DNA from: Nitrospira sp.
GTDB lineage: Bacteria > Nitrospirota > Nitrospiria > Nitrospirales > Nitrospiraceae
Assembly: GCA_025360665.1 (NCBI GenBank)
Contig: JANYBU010000303.1
Location: 1-6,044 of the forward strand
DNA: 6,044 bases
Direction of reading: 5' to 3'
Shown here: in pieces, positions 1 through 4,400 of the stretch
Position numbering within the stretch: position 1 is the stretch's first letter
Layout of the letters: each line of letters begins with the position of its first letter
Position numbers and translations under genes: made by a program
Notes under the pieces: model-generated
Databases searched by the model: none
What the model saw: the letters and a program-made list of their open reading frames with translations, nothing else
Told to the model about the DNA's origin: nothing

Positions 1-395
1 GCGCCCATTCCGGCAGCGGTTTGATTAAACTTCTGCCGCTCGTACTTCACCCCGCCGGCAAACATGGAGACCCCGAGAACGAGTAAGATGTTGCCCAGGA
101 TCGAGCCGGTCAGAGAGGCTTTGACGACATCGTGAAGGCCCTCGCGCAGAGCCACCAGTGCGATAATCAATTCCGCGGCATTGCCAAGCGAGGCATTGAG
201 CAGCGCGCCGATGCCGGCACCGACATGGGTCGTCAAATGCTCGGTGGCTCGTCCTAATAGGCCCGCCAGCGGAATAATGGCAAGTCCAGCCGACACAAAG
301 ACGAGCAATGGATCGGCTCGAAGGACTTCGAGCGCGATCGTCACCGGGACAAAGATGAGCAGGAAATCGAGCCACGACGTGAAGAGATATCGCAC
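1..395 (-). CDS. caxA: Ca2+/H+ antiporter, CaxA/CAX family (N-terminal part, cut by window edge)
   Basis: Integral inner-membrane cation/proton exchanger that would export Ca2+ (or another divalent cation) in exchange for protons. The 131 visible residues begin MRYLFTSWLDFLLIFVPVTI, giving a first membrane segment at about 9-25 and a second at about 29-47. They continue with the family's first repeat signature: a GAGIGALLNASLGNAAELII block at 59-78, with the acidic Glu of GNAAE at 75, then VVKASLTGSILGNILLVLG at 90-108 and an MFAGG...QKFN segment. CAX proteins are usually about 350-450 residues, so most of the protein, including the second repeat, lies outside the window. A TAG codon at 405-407 blocks further 5' extension. 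The start must therefore be TTG 401 or GTG 395; GTG is preferred because AGGG sits 8 bases upstream. The gene diverges from the unknown gene at 430. Family assignment is firm; the transported ion is inferred. Confidence 0.93.
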   Translation of the reverse strand, partial: MRYLFTSWLDFLLIFVPVTIALEVLRADPLLVFVSAGLAIIPLAGLLGRATEHLTTHVGAGIGALLNASLGNAAELIIALVALREGLHDVVKASLTGSILGNILLVLGVSMFAGGVKYERQKFNQTAAGMG

Positions 396-401
396 GCGCA
401 A

Positions 402-430
402 ACCCTAGCATGACCGTGAAACTTTGTCGA
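402..430 (-). promoter_or_regulatory. Weak candidate sigma70 promoter for caxA
   Basis: On the minus strand TCGACA (430-425) and TAGGGT (407-402) are separated by 17 bp, and the -10 is preceded by TGC, an extended -10 arrangement. The -35 matches consensus at 5 of 6 bases and the -10 at only 3 of 6. Transcription would start at about 395, on the GTG start codon. The AGGG of the -10 doubles as the possible Shine-Dalgarno of caxA, so the two readings compete. The true promoter could instead lie inside the neighbouring divergent gene. Confidence 0.22.
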
Positions 431-1110
431 TGAATCGACCCCGAGCACCTCACGCGCTGTTCTACCCCTTTCATCTATGCCACCCAGATACCTTGGCACG
501 GCTCCTGGCTCGTTTTGCCACCGTCCATTTTCGCGACTTCATGGCGCTGCAATTGACCCCCATGTCCGGGATGACGGCATTCCAAGACCGGATGGGCATG
601 AGCTTCCCGGACCTCATCGAATCCGGACGCCTCGTGCAGGGCCATGATGTGAGTGGACCGCTTCCAGCTCCTGTGACAGCTGCCATCGATCGCGACCTGC
701 ACGATCCTCTTTGGCGCGCGCGCTTTCACACGGCGCTTCGCCAGAACCGTCGTCTTCAACGTGGACTATTCGAGCCCTCCCACAGTCTTCGTATCGGCGA
801 CAGTCTCGTGCCAGGCCCTGCCGCACTCCTGCGCCTCATGGACGACTCGTTCAGACAACAGACCTATGATCTCAGTCGGGTGAGAGCACTCTCGAAGAGT
901 AGCGTCACCCTTGAAGAGGGCTACCATTTTGAATATGGGCTCGCCCTCGTAAAAACATCCGCCTCACTCGTCTATACGCAGACCCTCGCATCGGCACACC
1001 AGCTTCAACCGGTCACAGACTCCCCCGCTCATTTCGCGCTCTATACGCAATCCTGTGTCCGAGAGAATTGGCCGAGAAGCAACCACCTGCTCATCCGGGT
1101 AGGCTATTAA
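430..1110 (+). CDS. Conserved-looking protein of unknown function, 226 aa
   Basis: I do not recognise a named domain. From ATG 430 the protein is 226 residues; a TTG at 424 would add two residues, and neither start has a clear Shine-Dalgarno. There is no signal peptide or obvious membrane segment, so it is probably cytoplasmic. Stretches that look like a structured, constrained fold are HALFYPFHLCHPDTL near the N-terminus, then HFRDFMALQLTPMSGMTAFQ, a QGHDVSGPL turn, DLHDPLWRARFHTALRQNRR, RGLFEPSH, and EEGYHFEYGLALVKTSASLVYTQ (written here in two parts: EEGYHFEYGLALVK, then TSASLVYTQ). The C-terminal part has VTDSPAHFALY. The protein is rich in His, Arg and aromatic residues, and the His/Asp/Glu-bearing blocks could bind a metal or ligand, though no standard motif is present. 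I have a vague recollection of similar hypothetical proteins in Nitrospira genomes, which is unverified. The gene starts 34 bp from divergent caxA, and its stop overlaps the -35 of the downstream ClpS-like gene. Confidence 0.8.
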   Translation: MNRPRAPHALFYPFHLCHPDTLARLLARFATVHFRDFMALQLTPMSGMTAFQDRMGMSFPDLIESGRLVQGHDVSGPLPAPVTAAIDRDLHDPLWRARFHTALRQNRRLQRGLFEPSHSLRIGDSLVPGPAALLRLMDDSFRQQTYDLSRVRALSKSSVTLEEGYHFEYGLALVKTSASLVYTQTLASAHQLQPVTDSPAHFALYTQSCVRENWPRSNHLLIRVGY

Positions 1111-1135
1111 AAGTTACAACCAAGTCTGCTAGAAT
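1107..1135 (+). promoter_or_regulatory. Extended -10 sigma70-type promoter for the ClpS-like gene
   Basis: TTAAAA (1107-1112, 4 of 6) and TAGAAT (1130-1135, 5 of 6) are separated by exactly 17 bp. TG at 1127-1128 plus one base gives an extended -10 (TGcTAGAAT). The -35 overlaps the TAA stop of the upstream gene. The expected transcription start is 1142-1144, at or within two bases of the ATG at 1144. This fits the absence of any Shine-Dalgarno there and suggests a leaderless message. Confidence 0.55.
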
Positions 1136-1143
1136 TCGTCCCC

Positions 1144-1440
1144 ATGGCTGGCACGCAAACCCCCTTCGCACCCCCCGTCCCGACAGAGGCCACCAGCATC
1201 GGCACAGATATCGGGCTCGACGCGCGTGTGATCGTGTTCAATTGCGAGTGTCATACGTACGAGCAAGTCATTGCGCTCTTCTGCCAATACATCCCAGGCA
1301 TGACCAGCCCGAAAGCCTTCGAGCTGGCGTGGAAGATCGATCATGATGGCGAAGCCATCGTGTTTGCGGGGGCGCTGGAACAAGCGGAAGAGATCGCGGC
1401 AAAACTTGCAGGAGGGGGACTACGAGTGGCCGTGCAATAA
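1144..1440 (+). CDS. Divergent ClpS-like protease adaptor, 98 aa
   Basis: ClpS proteins dock on the N-domain of ClpA/ClpC-type AAA+ unfoldases and deliver N-degron substrates to ClpP in the cytoplasm. Residues 1-26 form a Pro/Thr-rich flexible N-terminus, as in ClpS. Residues 27-98 follow the ClpS core in order: RVIVFN strand (28-33), YEQVIALF helix (39-46), a helix ending AFELAWKI (58-65), DHDGEAI (66-72), and a C-terminal helix plus LRVAV strand (93-97). By hand alignment to E. coli ClpS, the Asn of the NDD motif is kept (N33), but the two Asp that bind the substrate amino group are C34 and E35. The pocket His66 is replaced by D66. The NCECH stretch gives C34, C36 and H37. Length is normal for the family. 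The changes suggest altered or lost N-degron binding, or another role on the unfoldase. There is no Shine-Dalgarno. The gene converges on 1452-1823 with 11 bp between stops. ClpS fold is likely; function is inferred. Confidence 0.75.
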   Translation: MAGTQTPFAPPVPTEATSIGTDIGLDARVIVFNCECHTYEQVIALFCQYIPGMTSPKAFELAWKIDHDGEAIVFAGALEQAEEIAAKLAGGGLRVAVQ

Positions 1441-1451
1441 TCTCAGCGTGG

Positions 1452-1823
1452 CTACTTCTTGTGTTTCTTTACTGCTGCTTTAGCTGGCAGAACTTTGGGC
1501 CTGGACTTTGGATTGGGCTTTGGCTTCGAGATGGCCGCGCGCGGCGCGGGTTTCGCTGGTGCGGGCTTCACAGGCGCAGTCTTCTTACCGTGGCTCCCCG
1601 CCCCCCCCTTCACGGGTTTCCCTTCAGCGAGCTGAGCCTGAAGTTTGTGCGTCGCAGATGTTTTATTCAGCTTCTGAACCATGTCGCCACTATGGATGCG
1701 CACTTGATAGAGCTCTAAGAGCTTGGCAATGGCCTTCTGATCGCCTTTCTTTGCGGCATTCAGCAACCGGCGGCGATGATTCATCTCTTCTTCTTCGGTA
1801 TGGGAAGCAGCCCGTCGTTCCAT
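1452..1823 (-). CDS. Small basic protein with Lys/Pro/Ala-rich C-terminal tail, 123 aa
   Basis: I do not recognise a named family. The start at 1823 is chosen because AAAGG lies 6 bases upstream; an in-frame ATG at 1829 directly abuts that site and would have no spacing. A third ATG at 1784 follows a purine-rich stretch and is also possible. Residues 10-13 are EEEE. Residues 17-43 (RRRLLNAAKKGDQKA followed by IAKLLELYQVRI) should form one or two amphipathic helices. From about residue 68 the chain is low-complexity, with repeated KPAP units and Lys/Pro/Ala clusters ending KKHKK, and it is strongly basic and probably disordered. Such tails occur in histone H1-like and other nucleic-acid-binding bacterial proteins, so DNA or RNA binding is a fair guess, not a demonstrated function. 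No signal peptide is present. It converges on the ClpS-like gene with no visible terminator between them. Confidence 0.72.
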   Translation of the reverse strand: MERRAASHTEEEEMNHRRRLLNAAKKGDQKAIAKLLELYQVRIHSGDMVQKLNKTSATHKLQAQLAEGKPVKGGAGSHGKKTAPVKPAPAKPAPRAAISKPKPNPKSRPKVLPAKAAVKKHKK

Positions 1824-2023
1824 GTCCATCCTTTCGTTCTACGTGGGCATAGAGCCCTCGCTCGGCGCACTATACCCGAAATGTTCAATTTCTTCTAGCG
1901 CCTAATATGGGCTCAAGAGGGGAGCCGCACGAGACAGGCGGGACGAACCTGGTTTGTCTAGATGATCTGGTTCAACCAAATAAACGAGATACACCAAACA
2001 AACTAGCGCAACCAGCTCGGGTC

Positions 2024-2042
2024 GAGCGCTTGGGAGCGCTTG
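2024..2042 (+). repeat. Tandem 9-bp direct repeat GAGCGCTTG x2, possible operator
   Basis: GAGCGCTTG occurs at 2024-2032 and again at 2034-2042, a 10-bp period, so both copies face the same side of the helix. Each copy contains the self-complementary hexamer AGCGCT. The second copy overlaps the proposed -35 element (2040-2045) of the DUF3386 gene, which is where an activator or repressor would act. No regulator is identified. Confidence 0.45.
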
Positions 2043-2069
2043 TGGCACGTTTCACCTCAAGCGTATAAT
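2040..2069 (+). promoter_or_regulatory. Candidate sigma70 promoter for the DUF3386 gene
   Basis: A perfect TATAAT lies at 2064-2069 with TTGTGG (3 of 6) at 2040-2045, spacer 18 bp. Transcription would begin near 2076 and leave a leader of about 36 nt carrying the strong Shine-Dalgarno AAGGAG (2099-2104). The weak -35 is consistent with dependence on an activator. A TGGCAC at 2043-2048 recalls a sigma54 -24 element, but no matching -12 follows. Confidence 0.6.
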
Positions 2070-2111
2070 GCACGGCCAATTCGATAATTCGATTCACGAA
2101 GGAGATCATCA

Positions 2112-2786
2112 ATGGAACATCAGAAGCCGAATCAGCCGACCGTCGCCGACGATCCGAAAGCCCGCGAATTGCTTCGGCAAGCCTTTGAAAACACCGCGCG
2201 GTGGCAGAAAGACTTTAAGGGGTTCACGGCCGACCTGACCGTGAATGTGAACGGGAAGGAATGCAGCGGCCCCATCATGGTGAAAGGCCCTCGCGAAGTA
2301 TCGGTTCAACTGGGAGAGGCCGACGTGCAGAAGTGGGTGCAGGAACAGCTAGGAATGATCGCCGTGCACCGTGGCCCGAGAACCTTCGAAGAATCGGACG
2401 GCAAGTACTCATTGACCATGGAAGAAGATGGACACCCGTTCGGCACGAAACTGATCATTCATGGGTCAAACTCGTTTTATCGCGTCAAAGACAATCGCAT
2501 CACCCAGATCAATCGCAAGATGGCGCACCCCGGCATGACCCCCTTTGCCTTTACGATTAACGTGGAAGAAAGCGCGGTGACCCAAGACCAGAAGAATCTG
2601 ACGACGAAGTACAGCGTGTACTACTACTCGCCCACCGATGGGAAGCTGACCAACGCAGAAAGCATCACCGACACCTACGTGCGGATCGGATCATCGGATC
2701 TGCCGGCCACCCGCCGGAATATTTCCTACGAAAACGGCGAAGTGGTTGTGAAAAACCTGACGTTCACGAATCATAAGTTGGTCTAA
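2112..2786 (+). CDS. DUF3386 domain protein, 224 aa
   Basis: DUF3386 proteins are known mainly from cyanobacteria, plants and scattered bacteria, and their function is not established. The sequence follows my recollection of the family pattern. It opens with ARELLRQAFENTARW (17-31), then DFKGFTADLTVNVNGKE (34-50) and a strand-rich VKGPREVSVQLGEADVQKWV region (57-76). Next come QLGMIAVHRGPRTFEE (79-94), FYRVKDNRITQINRKM (122-137), KYSVYYYSPTDGKL (166-179), a DTYV segment (187-190) and a closing YENGEVVVKNLTFTN. There is no signal peptide or membrane span, so a soluble cytoplasmic protein, predominantly beta, is expected. The start is decided by AAGGAG with a 7-nt spacer, the best ribosome-binding site in the window. 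The DUF5069 gene follows 72 bp downstream in the same direction, so the two may be co-transcribed. Length is normal for the domain, and there is no sign of truncation. Confidence 0.88.
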   Translation: MEHQKPNQPTVADDPKARELLRQAFENTARWQKDFKGFTADLTVNVNGKECSGPIMVKGPREVSVQLGEADVQKWVQEQLGMIAVHRGPRTFEESDGKYSLTMEEDGHPFGTKLIIHGSNSFYRVKDNRITQINRKMAHPGMTPFAFTINVEESAVTQDQKNLTTKYSVYYYSPTDGKLTNAESITDTYVRIGSSDLPATRRNISYENGEVVVKNLTFTNHKLV

Positions 2787-2804
2787 ACGTTTCGTCTCCG
2801 CGCC

Positions 2805-2823
2805 CTCTCCCCGCCATGGAGAG
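2805..2823 (+). repeat. Hairpin in the DUF3386-DUF5069 spacer, REP-like palindrome
   Basis: CTCTCC (2805-2810) pairs with GGAGAG (2818-2823) across a 7-nt loop. With the flanking CCC on the left and GGCACCGGTGAGG on the right, the block resembles the dispersed extragenic palindromes of the form CCCTCTCCCC...GGAGAGGG...CCGGTGAGG seen in many GC-rich genomes. It has no T-run, so it is not a standard terminator. It could stabilise the upstream mRNA end or lower expression of the second gene. The repeat identity is inferred from pattern recall. Confidence 0.4.
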
Positions 2824-2858
2824 AGGCACCGGTGAGGAAGATCTCGATCGGGAGTTCC

Positions 2859-3287
2859 ATGGATCTTCGAACGTCGTTTCCCCGCAGCATGAGATTCAAG
2901 CTCGAAGGCTACGTCCACTTGGCGCGCATGATCGATAAATGCCGCGCCGTGCTGGCCAAGACCGAGGGCGAATACATCTACCCCTGCCCTATGGACGACC
3001 GGCTCATGGAATTCGCGGGGGTCACGGCCGACCAGTTCACCGCAGCCGTCAAAACCAATCCATCAGACGACACAGTGGCGAAATGGTTTACGCAGAAGGC
3101 AAAGGCGCATCCTCCTGCCGAGTTGGAAGCATGGAACCGGATGATGCTGAATCGCGGACCGAGCACTTCCAAGAAGCAGGAATACTTCAACAAGCTCAGA
3201 AACGCCGTCGATCCCTCCCGCACCGACCTCACCGCCTGGGCAGACCTCCAAGACCTCGAAGAAGGCCGGTCAGTTCCGAAAAGATAG
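2859..3287 (+). CDS. DUF5069 domain protein, 142 aa
   Basis: DUF5069 proteins are small soluble proteins of unknown function. The family features are visible: the N-terminal FPRS...KLEGYVHLARMIDKCRAVLA block (7-33), the EYIYPCPMDDRLMEFAGV block (38-55) with C43 and D46-D47, and the helical VTADQFTAAV segment (55-64). A Trp-centred ELEAWNRMMLNRG motif (88-100) follows. The start is placed at ATG 2859 with GGGAG 4 bases upstream. An in-frame GTG at 2832 lies within the spacer, has no ribosome-binding site, and would add nine residues that do not resemble the family. No export signal or membrane segment is present. It lies 72 bp behind the DUF3386 gene on the same strand and is probably read from the same promoter. 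The tail ends LEEGRSVPKR. Family call firm, role unknown. Confidence 0.88.
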   Translation: MDLRTSFPRSMRFKLEGYVHLARMIDKCRAVLAKTEGEYIYPCPMDDRLMEFAGVTADQFTAAVKTNPSDDTVAKWFTQKAKAHPPAELEAWNRMMLNRGPSTSKKQEYFNKLRNAVDPSRTDLTAWADLQDLEEGRSVPKR

Positions 3288-3411
3288 TCGGGTGCATTGA
3301 AGATTGGCTCCTGACACTTCTACCGCTCGCGCAACAGTCAATGACATGCTGATGGCCAAGCACGGCGAGATTCAACCAGGAAGCCAAGCAGATCATGGTG
3401 ATTGTTTCTGT

Positions 3412-3427
3412 CCGTCGCTTGCGACGG
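3412..3427. terminator. Compact CUUG-loop hairpin between convergent genes, possible bidirectional terminator
   Basis: CCGTCG (3412-3417) pairs with CGACGG (3422-3427) around a CTTG loop closed by a G-C pair, a type of tetraloop known to be very stable in RNA. It lies in the 205-bp gap between the DUF5069 gene and the convergent zinc-ribbon gene, where transcripts from both sides should end. Neither strand shows a U-tract after the stem, so intrinsic termination is uncertain. It may instead be a Rho-dependent 3' end stabiliser. The rest of this gap (3288-3492) shows nothing supportable. Confidence 0.35.
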
Positions 3428-3492
3428 GGCCATGTGCTGGAGTATGCATATCTCTAGGCACACATCATGTCAGGACTCTCGTGTATCCCCCA

Positions 3493-3711
3493 TTAGGAAT
3501 CGACCCAGCGATCAAGGGAGCAGCCGGCAACAGGGAGTCGTGGTACCTTTGACGACAGACGGCGTATCGGGTGATTCCGATTGGCCAGGATCATGGCATC
3601 CTCGATATTGCCGCAGTTCAGACAGCGTACAGCTTCGAACCGTTCGGTCACACCATGGGAATCTGAGATCTGCTCCGGCACCACAAACCCGTTGCATCGT
3701 AGGCAGTGCAT
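3493..3711 (-). CDS. Small zinc-ribbon protein, 72 aa
   Basis: The protein has two CxxC knuckles, C3-L-R-C6 and C30-L-N-C33, separated by 23 residues. Each Cys pair is followed by a Gly turn (CNG, CGN), as in a treble-clef or zinc-ribbon fold that would bind one Zn2+. The second knuckle continues NIEDAMILANR, after which the chain is basic and Pro-rich (RRLSSKVPRLP) and probably unstructured. The start at ATG 3711 is fixed by GGGGAGG (3717-3723 on the reverse strand) 5 bases upstream; a TTG at 3744 would add 11 residues and lacks such a site. Similar mini zinc ribbons occur in several copies in Nitrospira genomes as I recall them. Their partner (nucleic acid or protein) is unknown. It lies 99 bp behind the helical gene at 3811-4059 on the same strand and may be in an operon with it, though the long gap allows its own promoter. 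Confidence 0.78.
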   Translation of the reverse strand: MHCLRCNGFVVPEQISDSHGVTERFEAVRCLNCGNIEDAMILANRNHPIRRLSSKVPRLPVAGCSLDRWVDS

Positions 3712-3810
3712 AACCGCCTCCCCGTGAGTGTCTCGTCCACACAACTGCCTGTTTCAACGGTCTTTGCTATCGACCTCCTCCAGCGACATTAGAGCGAGAC
3801 CACTGTTCGT

Positions 3811-4059
3811 TCACGTGGTCCTCCCGTCGGTTTGCACCATTTCTTCCTGTGCACAGATCTCGTAATCCCACAGAAGAGGAGTCAGAACCACGAGGTCTTT
3901 CTCCTGTAGGTGGTGCAGCACCTGGAACAGCGTCTGCCATGTGCACTGAGGAAATGCGTGCGAGAGCACGGTGAAGGTCAGCCTGCGACGCTGCAACACA
4001 AAGCGATAAACGGCATCCTCAATGTCTTGCGTCATGACGGAAGTCATATGACCGGCCAT
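3811..4059 (-). CDS. Small helical, possibly winged-helix protein, 82 aa
   Basis: No named family is recognised. From about residue 11 the chain reads DIEDAVYRFVLQRRRLTFTV, then LSHAFPQCTWQTLFQVLHHLQEKDLVVL (given in parts: LSHAFPQ, CTWQTLFQVLHHL, QEKDLVVL), then TPLLWDYEI. This has the order helix 1, short turn, helix 2, a longer helix 3, and then a strand pair around VVLTPLLWDYEI. That is the outline of a small winged-helix DNA-binding domain, with TWQTLFQVLHHLQEK as a plausible recognition helix. This is a reading of secondary structure, not a family match. The start is ATG 4059, behind a G-rich GGGG about 7 bases upstream. A TTG at 4107 and internal ATGs at 4047 and 4035 are alternatives. 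The stop is a TGA at 3811. The zinc-ribbon gene follows on the same strand, so the pair could form a small regulatory unit. Confidence 0.6.
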   Translation of the reverse strand: MAGHMTSVMTQDIEDAVYRFVLQRRRLTFTVLSHAFPQCTWQTLFQVLHHLQEKDLVVLTPLLWDYEICAQEEMVQTDGRTT

Positions 4060-4246
4060 CCCTGTTCCCCACCCCCACAAGAAGAACTTCTCTCGGCAAC
4101 TCTGCAAAACTTAGTCCGTCTTGATACGAGTCCTATGCCGCGTGCTGCGCGAGGCGTAACTATCCGACTGCAGTAGTCAAATAGGGAGATTCCTCGGCGC
4201 GTCACACGCGACACACTCATCTGCAGGCCCCCTTCTCCTGCTATCT

Positions 4247-4266
4247 CGCACAGTGCGGCCTGTGCG
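4247..4266. promoter_or_regulatory. 20-bp interrupted palindrome CGCACAG-N6-CTGTGCG, candidate operator
   Basis: The two 7-bp arms are perfectly complementary around TGCGGC and extend by one G-T wobble. The arm length and spacing fit a dimeric helix-turn-helix regulator site. It ends 19 bp upstream of the proposed porin -35 (4286), a normal place for an activator or repressor. It could also fold as an RNA stem-loop if transcribed, but there is no T-run for termination. It is not a LexA box, whose half-sites are in the opposite order (CTGT...ACAG). Confidence 0.45.
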
Positions 4267-4285
4267 GATTCGCGCGATTCCATCC

Positions 4286-4315
4286 TTGATTCTCCACCGG
4301 ACAAGCGATTTTTAT
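4286..4315 (+). promoter_or_regulatory. Weak candidate sigma70 promoter for the porin
   Basis: TTGATT (4286-4291, 4 of 6) and TTTTAT (4310-4315, 4 of 6) are separated by 18 bp. The leader would be about 80 nt before the ATG at 4401. Matches are modest, so this is only the best pair I could find in the region. Confidence 0.3.
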
Positions 4316-4400
4316 CACCCCGCCGACGTTCTCGGACGGCATTGTCCTTGCTCTACCCTCTTCGATCACATCAATCACAAGTCAAATCGGGCGAGGGAAA

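Larger units (their letters stand above)
4060..4400. other. Gene-free divergent intergenic region (341 bp)
   Basis: This stretch separates the divergent helical gene (minus, 4059) from the porin (plus, 4401). The open frames crossing it have no ribosome-binding sites and no recognisable protein character, so I read it as non-coding. It holds a short CGCGT-CAC-ACGCG hairpin (4198-4210), a longer 20-bp interrupted palindrome (4247-4266) and a weak promoter-like pair (4286-4315). A TTGACT on the minus strand at about 4174-4179 resembles a -35, but no -10 lies at the right distance. The promoter of the helical gene is therefore unresolved. Confidence 0.6.

Noticed and set aside
25..474. Long minus-strand open frame overlapping caxA in another frame
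   Set aside because: Its product is Arg/Ser/Cys-rich with no family character, while the neighbouring frame encodes an unmistakable CAX antiporter over the same bases.
1910..1926. GGCTC/GAGCC hairpin with a 7-nt loop upstream of the basic-tail gene
   Set aside because: Five pairs only, no T-run and no positional logic; likely chance in GC-rich DNA.
2043..2056. TGGCAC resembling a sigma54 -24 box
   Set aside because: No GC-containing -12 element follows at the required spacing, and a perfect sigma70 TATAAT is present instead.
3304..3552. 82-codon plus-strand open frame after the DUF5069 gene
   Set aside because: No ribosome-binding site or recognisable protein pattern, and it overlaps the better-supported zinc-ribbon gene on the other strand.
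3754..3789. 11-codon minus-strand open frame (MSLEEVDSKDR) upstream of the zinc-ribbon gene
   Set aside because: It could be a leader peptide but has no clear ribosome-binding site and no run of regulatory codons; too short to support.
4044..4304. 86-codon minus-strand open frame in the divergent region
   Set aside because: Arg/Ser-rich random-looking product, overlaps the start of the helical gene in another frame, and contains the palindrome.
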